Assembly (NCBI GenBank): GCA_034678485.1
Contig: JAXDBU010000168.1
Span: 25,535 to 89,534, forward strand
Direction: 5' to 3'
Origin: PLanc-01 sp034678485
Lineage (GTDB): Bacteria; Planctomycetota; Phycisphaerae; Sedimentisphaerales; Anaerobacaceae
DNA: 64,000 nucleotides
The position numbers and the translations under genes are program-made. Numbering within the stretch: position 1 is the first letter of the stretch; every line of letters starts with the position of its first letter. This document shows, in pieces, positions 37,801-46,335 of the stretch. The notes under the pieces were generated by a model that did no database searches, was not told the DNA's origin, and saw only the letters and a list, made by a program, of their open reading frames with translations.

Positions 37801-39156
37801 CAAACTGGCAATCTGCATCTCCGGCCAGCGGGCGCCGCCGTCCCGCGAGTCCCGAAGGCAATCGTCGAGGTCGTGAACGAGCGTCCCTTTGTCGGACCCT
37901 GCTATCTTGTTCTGCGAGGTATAGAGCAGGCACAGCAACTGCATCAGATGCGTGCAGATGTGAATCAATGGGGCACTGTCGTTGTAGAGGCTCAGACCCA
38001 TGTCATGCACGTTGCCGGCGGTGTGGTGCCCTTCATACCACAGCAACAGCGTCGCCAGGAAGCGATAGGCCTGGAAGTAGCCGGCGTATCCTCTGCCTGT
38101 CTCCATCCACGTTAGCCAGGTTCGGGCTTGGTGATGGTCCTCCGGGCGGTCGGACTGGACCAGCAGCAGCGCGTGCAGGAAGGCGGGAAAGCTGTCCAGA
38201 TAGTCCATTTGAGCGCTCTTGGTCTTGCCCGCGCGGCGCTGTGCCTGTTCGTAGACATGTCGCGCTGCCTCGAGTCGCCCGGAAAGCAGTTCCATCATTC
38301 CTCGAACGATCCAGGTTTCCAGATCGGCAAAGGTATCCAGGATGGCCCGCGCCGCAGGGAGATCGCCCGCCAGAAGGTCCCGCTCGGCGATATGGATGAC
38401 GCATCGTTCCAGGAGCGACTTGTCCAGATTCTGACGGTTGGCGGCAAGCCAGGTCCTCGCATAGGCGAAGACAGGGTGATTCAGTCTCAGACAAACCGTC
38501 TGTTTATGCAGGCCCGCGGAGAGGACCAGATCGCGATACTGTGGGACCAGCCGCTCGACGCGGGTGGGTTGGAACGGATCCATGCAAACGACCAGCAGCA
38601 CATCGACCAGAGAATGAATCCGCTCATCCTGACTGCACAACCCGGCCAAGCGCTTGAGCTCGTCCTGGTCATTGTCTTCCAGCGCCAGAAAGACGTCCCG
38701 ACAGGCATGATAGAACGAGACGAATCGCCTCCGGCTCCACTTGTAGTCCCACGAATCCATACCGAGTTGGCCGGGAACCGCGTGTTGCAGAGCCACGGCG
38801 AACCGGTGGAACCATCCCTGCTTCCGGGCAGCCTCGATGACGGCCGTGCGGACCTCGGGCGTGCAGGCCGCCGGCTCGCTGCCTGTGGAGTGAATCTGGC
38901 GTCTTTCCTTCAAACGCTGGATGCACACCCCCAGCTTCTGGATCGTGATGCCCGAGCCGTCGCGCATGGTCATCCCGACCCGTTTGAGCGCCCGCGCCAG
39001 GTCGTTCTTCGACAGCGGCCCGAAGGATAGCGCATACATCAGCAGCGCCGCGTCCTCCAGACTCGACGGCAACCCCACAACGAATAGTCGAGACCTTCCT
39101 TCCGCCGGTTCGGACTCGGGCGTCCCCCTGTGGGACCGATCCGCCATCACATCCAT
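34852..39156 (-). CDS. Large SNF2-family helicase/ATPase
   Basis: The start is set at MDVMADRSHRGT, with GGAG upstream; the frame stays open 80 codons further but that part is not protein-like. About 1434 residues. The C-terminal 500 form the SNF2 motor: Walker A LADDMGLGKTIEALAL (near 1000), DEAQ box LDEAQAIKN (near 1095), CTGTPIENRLAELWNLF, and motifs V/VI in SLKAGGLGLNLTAADYVI and ASDRAHRIGQTRPVTVYRL. The N-terminal 900 residues are helical and repeat-like (TPR-like stretches) and have no recognised domain. It probably remodels protein-DNA complexes or RNA polymerase, like RapA-related proteins. No restriction or defence genes are adjacent. Confidence 0.85.
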   Translation of the reverse strand: MDVMADRSHRGTPESEPAEGRSRLFVVGLPSSLEDAALLMYALSFGPLSKNDLARALKRVGMTMRDGSGITIQKLGVCIQRLKERRQIHSTGSEPAACTPEVRTAVIEAARKQGWFHRFAVALQHAVPGQLGMDSWDYKWSRRRFVSFYHACRDVFLALEDNDQDELKRLAGLCSQDERIHSLVDVLLVVCMDPFQPTRVERLVPQYRDLVLSAGLHKQTVCLRLNHPVFAYARTWLAANRQNLDKSLLERCVIHIAERDLLAGDLPAARAILDTFADLETWIVRGMMELLSGRLEAARHVYEQAQRRAGKTKSAQMDYLDSFPAFLHALLLVQSDRPEDHHQARTWLTWMETGRGYAGYFQAYRFLATLLLWYEGHHTAGNVHDMGLSLYNDSAPLIHICTHLMQLLCLLYTSQNKIAGSDKGTLVHDLDDCLRDSRDGGARWPEMQIASLMIKLGVNLPAYEGQTEPFFRETGIRDLSELWPIKEIWESRVTALEQLLCETQQGEGRPADPGRRLVWKLRQWGPDRIMVVPVEQKRTKTGGWTKGREVAVHRLAEYGREEATFLTDQDKAALAGITMTRDYYDVLYQMDPGVTLQALAGHPNVFWEDAPHLLVEIVSGKPEVHIVPKGDRLCIRMTPYPNPTRHGATTGALIIKESPTRVRTVVFKPTHMRIAEILGQDGITIPKDRSEQALNRLQGLSRHVAIQSDVAIAAVDAEVIEPDCHPRLRLQRLEQGLRAEVVVVPLGGQSQRAFPPGVGNPHLVEFLGGKTLQTRRHLAEEGERASAALDAIEVLDTGGANNYVWTLDDPEKALELLERLQAIPAEILTVEWPKGDPITVRSLSPQQFRLSIHSAQDWFEIKGEVQVDKDLLIQMRNLLDEIENTDTRFIALGKGQYVALSRQLRKQLQWLSSGGQFTGRSNTLRMHPLAAIGLEQWKDEIGEFHADAKFDAHIDRIRAVEEYQPAIPSTLQATLRPYQVDGFVWLARLAEWGVGACLADDMGLGKTIEALALILHRASQGPTLVAAPTSVCANWVSEAQRFAPTLRPIRFGIGDLGRREDVLKALGPFDLAICSYTLLQQEADAIKDVQFATIVLDEAQAIKNAATKRSSAAMNLTGGFRMICTGTPIENRLAELWNLFRFINPGLLGSEERFRERFVRPIEGGHDPHASHILKALVQPFILRRTKSQVLEDLPPRTESTRLVELSPEERALHESLRQRALERLEVTRHMDKGQAHIQVLAELMKLRRCCCNPRLVMPDCGLTGSKLEAFAELVDELLDNQHKALVFSQFVDHLTLLREHLDERKIRYQYLDGQTPAKTRQKRIDAFQNGEGDLFLISLKAGGLGLNLTAADYVIHMDPWWNPAVEDQASDRAHRIGQTRPVTVYRLVAADTIEEKIVQLHHAKRDLADSLLEGTDTAHTLTADELIDLLRNR

Positions 39157-39546
39157 TCCGAGATTACTCCTATGCCGAGGATCTCCCGAGCGCCGGGCCG
39201 GACGACCGTTCCCATGACCAGGTCCGGACCCGGGCTCGTCAATCCCGTAATCGTTCAGTCTACCCGATGCTGCTGCCCCTGTGCAAGGCATCGATCGATC
39301 CTGCGATGCTTTTGTGACCTCCGCGACAGAATGATTGCAGACGCAACGAGATCCCGGCCGAAAGACAATAGTGGCAATCAGTCGGCACACCCTCTCCAAC
39401 AATTTGGGATAAATAGCGCAATTCTGCGGTATGGGCTTTTGTAATCGGTGTAAAGTTCGATAAACTGTAGGGCTATGCCAGTCGGGCAGGGCGTTCTACG
39501 CCACGACCGGCTATAGAAGGATGGAAGGTTACAGGTTTCAACGAGC
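39157..39546. other. Divergent promoter region between SNF2 and aminotransferase genes
   Basis: 390 bases with no gene. The plus-strand part is AT-rich (GGGATAAATAGCGCAATTC) and holds TTGTAA-16-TAAACT as a weak promoter candidate at about 39440-39467 for the aminotransferase gene. Confidence 0.35.
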
Positions 39547-40794
39547 ATGAAGAAGAGCAGCAACCACGACGAATATCGGATCGTACCGGCGGAGCGGATC
39601 ACCCGTTTGCCTCCCTACCTGTTTGGACGTATCAACGCACTGCGTCATGCCCGCAGGCAGCAGGGCGACGACATCATCGACCTGGGCATGGGCAACCCGA
39701 TGGACAGCGCCCCGCAGATCGTGATCGACAAGCTCTGCGAGGCCGCCCGCGACCCGCGAAACCATCGCTACAGCGCGTCCAAGGGCATCAAGAACCTCCG
39801 TGGCGAGATGGCCAAGAAGTACGCTCGCAAGTGGAACGTGGAACTCGATCCGGACACCGAGGTCCTCGCCTGCATCGGGTCGAAGGAAGGCTTCAGCCAC
39901 CTGTGCTTGGCCATGCTGGGCCCGGGCGACACCGCGATCGTGCCCGATCCGGCCTTCCCGATCCACAACTACGGCGTCGTCCTCGCGGGCGCCAACGTCA
40001 TGACGATCCCGCTCGGCAATGACCAGAAGTTCCTCGACACCCTCGCGATGGTCTGCGAGCACCTGTTCCCCAAGCCCAAACTGCTGATCCTGAACTACCC
40101 GCACAACCCGACCGCGATGACGGTCGATCCGGGTTTCTTCGAGCCGATCGTCGATCTGGCCAAGCACTTCAGATTCCAGGTCATCCACGATTTTGCCTAC
40201 GGCGAGACCGTCTTCGACGGCTATCAGGCCCCGAGCTTTCTGTCGACCAAGGGCGCCAAGGACGTCGGCGTCGAATTCACGACGATGAGCAAGCCCTATA
40301 ATATGGCCGGTTTCCGCATTGGGTTCGTCGCCGGCAACAAACAGATGATCGATTACCTCGCTACGATCAAGGGCTACTACGACTACGGGATCTTCCAGGC
40401 GATCCAGATCGCAGGCATCCTCGCAATGCGGCACTGCGAAAAGGATATCGTCGCCCAGAACGCCAAGTACCAGCTCCGCCGGGACGTCGTCTGCGACGGT
40501 CTCCAGCGCCTCGGTTGGCAGGTGGAGAAGCCTCGCGCCAGCATGTTCGTCTGGGCCCGGGCCGCGGAAGAGCACCTCAACGGCAAGGGCACGATCGAAT
40601 ATGCGATGGATCTGCTGGAGCACGCGGAGGTCGCCATCTCTCCCGGCCGGGCTTTCGGCGAAAACGGCGAAGGTTACTTCCGCATTGCCCTGGTCGAGAA
40701 CGAGCAGCGACTTCGCCAGGCGATCCGTAACATCAGTCGGTACGTCCAGCAGAGACCCATCCGCAAGGCCAAGGTCGCGAAGGGCAAGCCGTAA
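39547..40794 (+). CDS. Class I/II PLP aminotransferase, AlaC / LL-diaminopimelate-aminotransferase-like
   Basis: 415 residues, fold type I. Key blocks: LGMGNPMDSAP, HRYSASKGIKNLRGEMA, LNYPHNPTAMT (with the Asn that contacts PLP), IHDFAYGE (Asp and Tyr) and the PLP-binding Lys in TMSKPYNMAGFRIGF, then the Arg that binds the substrate carboxylate in GYFRIALVEN. Close in pattern to the AlaC alanine transaminases. It makes or breaks an amino acid in the cytoplasm. The basic tail (RKAKVAKGKP) is unusual but short. Confidence 0.85.
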   Translation: MKKSSNHDEYRIVPAERITRLPPYLFGRINALRHARRQQGDDIIDLGMGNPMDSAPQIVIDKLCEAARDPRNHRYSASKGIKNLRGEMAKKYARKWNVELDPDTEVLACIGSKEGFSHLCLAMLGPGDTAIVPDPAFPIHNYGVVLAGANVMTIPLGNDQKFLDTLAMVCEHLFPKPKLLILNYPHNPTAMTVDPGFFEPIVDLAKHFRFQVIHDFAYGETVFDGYQAPSFLSTKGAKDVGVEFTTMSKPYNMAGFRIGFVAGNKQMIDYLATIKGYYDYGIFQAIQIAGILAMRHCEKDIVAQNAKYQLRRDVVCDGLQRLGWQVEKPRASMFVWARAAEEHLNGKGTIEYAMDLLEHAEVAISPGRAFGENGEGYFRIALVENEQRLRQAIRNISRYVQQRPIRKAKVAKGKP

Positions 40795-40883
40795 CCAACT
40801 CCGGTCCTCGACGTGGCAATTCACCGATGGGCCTGCTCGGGGCCGCCCGCGATGGGGCGACAAGTGTTAGGACAAACGAGCTG

Positions 40884-42035
40884 ATGACTACTTCATGCCG
40901 TGCCGCATTGGTCGTATTGATTGCGTTCGTCCTGTGTGCTGGTCGTGCGGCCGGGCAGGAGGTGCAGTGGCGCCACGCCGCATCGCTCGATGTCGAGGGC
41001 AAAGGCTGGGCAAACACCGCGGGTCCTTTCGACCGACTCCCGGATTGGGCGCAAAGCAAGGTCTCTTCATCGGTCTGGAATCTGAGCAAACACAGCGCGG
41101 GTATCTGCGTTCGCTTCGTTACGGACGCAGCCGCGGTCAGTGTTCGATGGTCGCTCACCAGCGAGTCGTTGGACATGCCGCACATGCCCGCGACAGGCGT
41201 CAGCGGCGTGGACCTCTACGCCCGCCTCGCCGATGGCTCCTGGCGGTTCGTCGGCAACGGCCGACCGACCAAGGCCGAAGGCAATCTCGTCACGTTCCAG
41301 TTCCCGGACGGCGCCAAAGGCTCGCGCGAGTGCCTGCTGTACCTGCCTCTGTACAACGGCACGAAGTCCCTCGAGATCGGGATTCCGTCGGGCGCCCATC
41401 TGGACCCGGCAGCGCCGCGACCCGAGGGTCTGCGAAAACCGATCATCGTCTACGGCACATCGATCGCCCAGGGCGGCTGCGCGTCGCGACCGGGCATGGC
41501 ATGGCCGGCGATTCTGGGCCGGCTCCTGGACCAGCCCGTCATCAACCTCGGCTTCTCCGGCTCGGGCACGATGGAACCGCCCGTGGGGGAGGTGCTGGCC
41601 GACCTGGACCCTGCGGCCTACGTCATCGACTGCACCTGGAACATGGGCGTCGGCCAGGAAGCGTACATGGATCGAGTCGGCCAGCTCGTGCGAACGATCC
41701 GAAAGGCGCACCCCGCCACGCCGATCCTCTTCGTGGGCCAGTCCCACCTGCGGCCGGAGGCCCACCCCACGCAGCTCACCCTCTACCAGGAGACAGCCGT
41801 ACAGGCCCTGCAAAAAGAGGGATTTGAAGGCCTCATCCTGGTTCCCGGCGCAGACCTGGTCGGCCACGACGGCGAGGCCACCGTCGACGGCGTCCACCTC
41901 AGCGACCTCGGCATGGACCGCCAGGCCCGATCCCTCCTCCCAATCCTCCGCAAGGCAATCGCCGAGCCGCCGAAGCCCCGCGTCTACATCGACACCGATA
42001 CGGCCAACGAGATCGACGACCCCGACGCCACTTGA
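40884..42035 (+). CDS. Secreted SGNH/GDSL esterase with a truncated nucleoside-hydrolase tail
   Basis: The ATG at 40884 gives a signal peptide (MTTSCRAALVVLIAFVLCAGRAAGQ). An N-terminal beta domain (about 30-170) precedes the SGNH fold: IIVYGTSIAQGGC with the Ser nucleophile, GFSGSGTMEPP, CTWNMG, and DGVHLSDLGM with the Asp-His pair. It probably removes acyl groups from polysaccharides. The last 20 residues, PRVYIDTDTANEIDDPDAT, are not SGNH-like: they match the first strand and metal-binding DTDxANEIDD motif of nucleoside hydrolases and then stop. The 3' end of the SGNH part is duplicated at 43212-43322, where it ends in its own stop codon. Confidence 0.8.
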   Translation: MTTSCRAALVVLIAFVLCAGRAAGQEVQWRHAASLDVEGKGWANTAGPFDRLPDWAQSKVSSSVWNLSKHSAGICVRFVTDAAAVSVRWSLTSESLDMPHMPATGVSGVDLYARLADGSWRFVGNGRPTKAEGNLVTFQFPDGAKGSRECLLYLPLYNGTKSLEIGIPSGAHLDPAAPRPEGLRKPIIVYGTSIAQGGCASRPGMAWPAILGRLLDQPVINLGFSGSGTMEPPVGEVLADLDPAAYVIDCTWNMGVGQEAYMDRVGQLVRTIRKAHPATPILFVGQSHLRPEAHPTQLTLYQETAVQALQKEGFEGLILVPGADLVGHDGEATVDGVHLSDLGMDRQARSLLPILRKAIAEPPKPRVYIDTDTANEIDDPDAT

Positions 42036-42048
42036 AGGAGACCTCCTC

Positions 42049-43185
42049 TTGTCCTCGTCGTATCCTGTCACATGCTGCTTCATGCTGCTCTTCGCCGCAC
42101 CGGTGTCCCATGCCCAAGAGAGGAAGTCGGTCAAACCGGAGAATGCCGAGAACGTCATCGTCTTCAAACAGAGGGGAGTCTACGCCTGCTTCCCCTTCCT
42201 GCCGAGGGTGCAGCCGCAGGACGCGATCCACGTGAGCTTCTGCACGCGCATCCATTCCTCCCATGACGATCCCGCCGGCGGGACGGCCATCATGCGGTCC
42301 ACCGACGGCTGCCGAACGTGGGAGGTCCATCGCCGCAGCGAGGAGTATGGCAGTCCGGAGGAGACCGACGCGATCCAGGCGATGAAGGCGCCCGACGGGA
42401 CGCTCGTGACCGTGCACGCAGGCTGGGAGTACTATCCCCAGGCCAAGCGTCCCGAGCTGGAAGCGGCCGGCTGGGATGTTGCCAATGCCGGCGAAGGGTT
42501 CGTCGCCGCCCTCAGCGGGCACGCCGCCAGGGTCTCGCGCGACGGCGGCAAGACCTGGGAGGACCGGGAGCTGCCGCTGCCCAATGCCCCGGGAGTCATG
42601 GCTTTTCACGGCGGCATCGTCACGGACCAGGGCGTTGTCCTGTGGCCTGTCTACGGCTCGCCAATGTCCGGCGATCTGGGCCACTCCTACGTCTACCGTT
42701 CCGCGGATTCCGGACGGACCTGGACCGTCCACGAGATCATGGCCGACGCCCGCGGTGAGCTGCCGGTGAACGAGACCTCGATTCTCGACCTCGGCGCCGG
42801 ACACATCCTCGCCTTCGCGCGAACCGGCGCCGGCGCGGATCACCTGCTGCGGGCCGAGTCCGTCAACGGCGGCGTCACCTGGGGTCGGCTCGCCGATTCG
42901 GGCATCACGGGTCATCCACCGGACCTGCTCAGGCTCCGAAACGGCCACATTCTGCTCGCCTACGGCTATCGCCACCAGCCGTTCGGCATCCGCGCGGTAA
43001 TCAGCAAGGACGAGGGGAAGACCTGGGGCGACGAGTTCATCCTCCGAGACGACGGCCGCAACGGCGATCTGGGCTATCCGATGTCCATCCAGCTCACCGA
43101 CGGAACCCTCTTCACCGCCTACTACTTCAAGACCGCCGACAACATCACGCACATCGCCGGAACCCTCTGGCGCGAGCCCCAATAG
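42049..43185 (+). CDS. Secreted BNR-repeat sialidase-like protein
   Basis: A TTG start is chosen: AAGGAG lies 8 bases upstream, overlapping the stop region of the esterase gene, and it yields a signal peptide (MSSSYPVTCCFMLLFAAPVSHA). A downstream ATG would cut that peptide short. 378 residues with Asp-box (BNR) motifs SxDxGxTW: STDGCRTWEV, SRDGGKTWED, SADSGRTWTV and SKDEGKTWGD, so a six-bladed propeller of the GH33-like type. Whether it acts on sialic acid is open; many such planctomycete proteins have unknown glycan targets. Likely co-transcribed with the esterase. Confidence 0.8.
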   Translation: MSSSYPVTCCFMLLFAAPVSHAQERKSVKPENAENVIVFKQRGVYACFPFLPRVQPQDAIHVSFCTRIHSSHDDPAGGTAIMRSTDGCRTWEVHRRSEEYGSPEETDAIQAMKAPDGTLVTVHAGWEYYPQAKRPELEAAGWDVANAGEGFVAALSGHAARVSRDGGKTWEDRELPLPNAPGVMAFHGGIVTDQGVVLWPVYGSPMSGDLGHSYVYRSADSGRTWTVHEIMADARGELPVNETSILDLGAGHILAFARTGAGADHLLRAESVNGGVTWGRLADSGITGHPPDLLRLRNGHILLAYGYRHQPFGIRAVISKDEGKTWGDEFILRDDGRNGDLGYPMSIQLTDGTLFTAYYFKTADNITHIAGTLWREPQ

Positions 43186-43211
43186 CCAACCATAAGGATC
43201 GCCATTGCGCC

Positions 43212-43322
43212 GAGGTCGCGGCAGACGGCGTCCACCTCAGCGACCTCGGCATGGACCGCCAGGCCCGATCCCTGCTCCCGATCCTCTGCAAGGCAATCGC
43301 CGAGCCGGCGAAGTCGCAATAG
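43212..43322 (+). pseudogene. Duplicated 3' end of the SGNH esterase gene
   Basis: In frame it reads DGVHLSDLGMDRQARSLLPI and ends AEPAKSQ-stop. From 43224 it matches 41886 onward for about 90 bases with 4 differences. There is no start, signal peptide or upstream domain. It lies right after the sialidase-like gene and shows what an unfused esterase C-terminus looked like. Confidence 0.8.
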
Positions 43323-43383
43323 TCCGCCTGGGACACGGACTCACCCAGCCCGGCCTTCGGCCGGAACCAAGATGGCCTCTCGT

Positions 43384-43455
43384 CAAGACGCCAAGAACGC
43401 AAAGGGGAACAAATCAGACCCCCGTTTTCCCTTGGCGATCTCTGCGTCTTTGCGC
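43384..43455. repeat. Inverted AAGACGCCAAG / CTTTGCG repeat
   Basis: CAAGACGCCAAGAACGCAAA on the left and CCCTTGGCGATCTCTGCGTC then TTTGCGCG on the right, a palindrome-like element between the pseudogene and the small minus-strand gene. Confidence 0.55.
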
Positions 43456-43533
43456 GAGACACAGTTCCTTTGTCGACCAGGATCTGTGCCAGCTCACCGG
43501 AAAGAACGGGAAATGCTTTTCAGTTGTCGCGAG

Positions 43534-43785
43534 TTAGTTGCACGGATTCTTGGTCTTCTTGGTGGGTCGCAGTTTCGCGAACAGCCGCTGTTGTTCGACG
43601 AGGCCCGAGGTGGCCGGCGGCGACCACTCGCGCCGAGCGGATTCGAAGGCGTCCGAGAGCTGCTCGATGGCTGCGGCGGTGTCGGTCTGTCGGATGGCCT
43701 CCGCGCGTACGCTCTCCAGCACAGGTCCCGCCACCCTCCAATTCTCGATCCACTGACGGACGAGCTGTTCTTGCGATTTCTCCAT
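43534..43785 (-). CDS. Small hypothetical protein
   Basis: 83 residues, MEKSQEQLVRQWIENWRVAG... with amphipathic helices (VLESVRAEAIRQTDTAAAIEQLSDAF) and a basic end (KLRPTKKTKNPCN). AAGG precedes the ATG. Composition is protein-like and the frame is clean. No family recognised. Confidence 0.55.
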   Translation of the reverse strand: MEKSQEQLVRQWIENWRVAGPVLESVRAEAIRQTDTAAAIEQLSDAFESARREWSPPATSGLVEQQRLFAKLRPTKKTKNPCN

Positions 43786-44037
43786 AACCTTATTCTACCC
43801 GAAACCCGCTCTCTGGAGCAGTCCTTTTCTCTTTGACACCGATTCACACCGATCGATGCGGATTCTCGGCCCTCTTGGCGTGTCACGAACGACGCTTCAC
43901 GGCCTTTCCTCCTTGCCTTTCCGACGGCGCGGCCCTACAATGCAAGAGCTTCAAGCCCTTGAGGGCACGCAATGAACAAGGCAGAATGTGAAATGTCCGG
44001 GCGCGACCCTCGGACATCTCACATCAGGGGTGGCAGC

Positions 44038-44880
44038 ATGGCGAAGCACCGTTTCTCTTGTGTTCAGCGATATGCTCTCTGGCGCGCCTATGATGGGCGT
44101 TGCTTCTACTGTGAGGAACCGCTCGCTTTTCAGGATATGACCGTCGACCACATCATACCTGAGTACTTGAGTGAGCATCCCGAGAAGCTCCGCCGGCTGC
44201 GCCAGGATTACGAGATCGACGTAAATCATCCTGGTTTCCAGATCAATGACTTCACGAATTGGGTCCCCGCTCATCCTCATAAATGCAATGCGCGCAAGGG
44301 AAGCATGATTTTCCCTAAGCGGATGACGCTTCTACTTCTACAGGAGGTCCAGCGGCACCTCGGTAGAGTCCAACGAGAGGTTGAGATGCTCTATCGGACG
44401 CGTACCCAAGCTCGCCACCTGGGACTACTTGGCGTGGCCATCGAAAAGAGGCAACTCAGCGTGAAGGATGTGCGCGAGTTCATTGAGAAAGTCGAGAGAG
44501 AACAGCACGCGGACGAGCCGCTCGTCCTCACATTTAGCCTCACGGTGGAAGAGTTGCTCGAAAGCAACTCGCTTCCTGATGGGGTTCCGCATGAATACCC
44601 CTACCTCTGTGACTGGTTGGAGCTGGATCTAGTCAAGTATCTTCGCTCGATTATCACAACACCATTTCATTACACCCAACCTTCTGAACGCTGGGGTGAC
44701 GGACTGTCTGTTCGCATGGTGTTTCCAGACCTGAATGCGACCCAGTTTGAGAACTTCGATCTTCCATGGTGGAATATATTGGAGGCCACATCTTTTTGGG
44801 AGGTATTCGGGGAGAGATACGTGGAAGCCTTCCCAGATCCGCCCAAGAAGGAATACTTCGGCGAACTCGAACCAACCTAA
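44038..44880 (+). CDS. HNH endonuclease-like protein
   Basis: The ATG at 44038 has AGGGGTGG upstream; a 22-codon longer form is not protein-like. 280 residues. The HNH/zinc-ribbon core reads CFYCEE (22-27), TVDHIIPEY (about 35-43) and NWVPAHPHKCNARKG, giving the D-H, N and H-C-N residues of the fold, so metal-dependent DNA cutting is possible. The C-terminal 180 residues (helical, then LEATSFWEVFGERYVEAF) are unrecognised. The gene is visibly less GC-rich than its neighbours, which suggests a transferred cargo gene. No methylase or integrase is adjacent. Confidence 0.7.
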   Translation: MAKHRFSCVQRYALWRAYDGRCFYCEEPLAFQDMTVDHIIPEYLSEHPEKLRRLRQDYEIDVNHPGFQINDFTNWVPAHPHKCNARKGSMIFPKRMTLLLLQEVQRHLGRVQREVEMLYRTRTQARHLGLLGVAIEKRQLSVKDVREFIEKVEREQHADEPLVLTFSLTVEELLESNSLPDGVPHEYPYLCDWLELDLVKYLRSIITTPFHYTQPSERWGDGLSVRMVFPDLNATQFENFDLPWWNILEATSFWEVFGERYVEAFPDPPKKEYFGELEPT

Positions 44881-44959
44881 GGATGTGAGGGGCGAACCTA
44901 CACCCTTCACAAACGGCTGCTGGCGCACTCACGGGGATGGAAGAGCAGAGAGTATCCGG

Positions 44960-46306
44960 ATGACGATGAAGAAGATCGCTGGGTTGTTGATCGTGCTGTT
45001 CAGACTCAGTGCTTGTATAGGCTCGTGTGACGCTCGGGCAACTGAGGTTATGTCGGCCATGCCGCGTCACAGAGTGGTTGTCTCCACAGACATTGGCGGG
45101 ACGGATCCGGATGATTTTCAGTCTATGGTCCATCTGCTGGTCTATGCGGACTGCTTCGATATCGAGGGGCTGGTCTCGTCTCCCTATGGGCCGGGACGCA
45201 AAGAGCATATCCTGCGAATCATCGACCTCTATGAGCGCGACTATCACAACCTCAGGACGTACTCGGACAGCTATCCCAGTCCCGATGCACTGCGGGCGAT
45301 TGCCAAGCAGGGGGCCGTCGACGGTGCGGGTGTCGCGGGGTTCGGAGTGCCGACGGAGGGTTCCGCGTGGATCGTTCGCTGTGCTCGGCGGGACGATCCG
45401 CGACCGCTCTGGGTCCTGGTCTGGGGCGGGATCGACGATCTCGCCCAGGCGCTGCACGATGCGCCGGACATCCTGCCCAAGCTCCGCGTCTACTTCATCG
45501 GCGGGCCGAACAAGAAGTGGAGCGTCGATGCCTATCAGTACATCGCGACGAACCATCCGACGCTGTGGATCATCGAAGCCAACGCGACCTATCGCGGCTG
45601 GTTCGTCGGCGGCAACCAGCAGGGCGAATGGGGCAACAAGACATTCGTCGCGTCGCACATTGCAGGGCGTGGCGCCCTGGGCGACTTCTTCGCAACGCTG
45701 CTGGGCGGCACAATCAAGATGGGCGATTCGCCTTCCGTCGGCTACCTGCTCCACGGGACACCGGAAGACCCATCGCAACCGGGTTGGGGCGGGCGATTCG
45801 TTCGCGCCTGGGAGCGGCCGCACGTGGTGTTCCAGCGGTTCACCCGCGAGGAGGACCAAATCGAGCAGTTCGGCGTCTTCGAACTGGCCCTGTCGCTCGG
45901 CGGGGAGAGGCCGGAGCAGGCAGAGGCGAGCATGGTGATCGAGAACCAATCGTCGACCGGCTCCGTCGGCGAGGACGGCGCGATGCACTTTCGCTTCTCG
46001 CCCAAAGACGCGAAGACGTACCGTTACACGATTCGCAGCAGTGTGCCGGCGCTGGATGGAAAGACCGGCGAGTTGACCGCCGTGCGTCCGGCGTCCGACG
46101 CCGCAAGGCGACCTTCATCGCGACTGCCCAACTGGTGGACGGACGACCCATCGCCCGAGGTCGCGGAGGGTCCGCACCTCGGCGCCAGAACGGTGAGCCG
46201 GTGGCGCGAGGACTTTCTGCGCGACTTCGCGGCCCGGATGGACCGCTGCCCGTCGCCCAGGATGACAGGAGACACTGGAACCGCGGCTCACGACGGACAG
46301 AGGTGA
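44960..46306 (+). CDS. Secreted DUF1593 / nucleoside-hydrolase-like protein
   Basis: The start MTMKKIAGLLIVLF opens a signal peptide. 448 residues. The N-terminal domain has the nucleoside-hydrolase Asp cluster VVVSTDIGGTDPDDFQSMVHLL, LVWGGIDDLAQAL and the fold's core, as in DUF1593 proteins; these may hydrolyse N- or O-glycosides outside the cell. A C-terminal beta-sandwich follows (SVGEDGAMHFRFSPKDAKTYRYTI). The last 75 codons contain AGGATGACAGGAG, a trace of the dispersed TCATCCTGAG repeat, so the tail may have been extended by it. Confidence 0.75.
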   Translation: MTMKKIAGLLIVLFRLSACIGSCDARATEVMSAMPRHRVVVSTDIGGTDPDDFQSMVHLLVYADCFDIEGLVSSPYGPGRKEHILRIIDLYERDYHNLRTYSDSYPSPDALRAIAKQGAVDGAGVAGFGVPTEGSAWIVRCARRDDPRPLWVLVWGGIDDLAQALHDAPDILPKLRVYFIGGPNKKWSVDAYQYIATNHPTLWIIEANATYRGWFVGGNQQGEWGNKTFVASHIAGRGALGDFFATLLGGTIKMGDSPSVGYLLHGTPEDPSQPGWGGRFVRAWERPHVVFQRFTREEDQIEQFGVFELALSLGGERPEQAEASMVIENQSSTGSVGEDGAMHFRFSPKDAKTYRYTIRSSVPALDGKTGELTAVRPASDAARRPSSRLPNWWTDDPSPEVAEGPHLGARTVSRWREDFLRDFAARMDRCPSPRMTGDTGTAAHDGQR

Positions 46307-46335
46307 ACCCCGCCTGTCGCCGGCAGTCTGCGGAT

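Noticed and set aside
31634..39156. A defence island around the Cys-cluster, ClC and SNF2 genes
   Set aside because: No nuclease, methylase or other recognised defence partner is adjacent to SNF2, and the ClC channel is ordinary.
39538..40863. A 441-codon minus-strand frame opposite the aminotransferase
   Set aside because: Covers the same DNA as a clear PLP enzyme; composition typical of a shadow frame.
41140..42048. Long upstream extension of the sialidase-like frame into the esterase gene
   Set aside because: That part reads the esterase gene in another frame and is Arg/Ser/Pro-rich. The TTG at 42049 with AAGGAG and a signal peptide is a better start.
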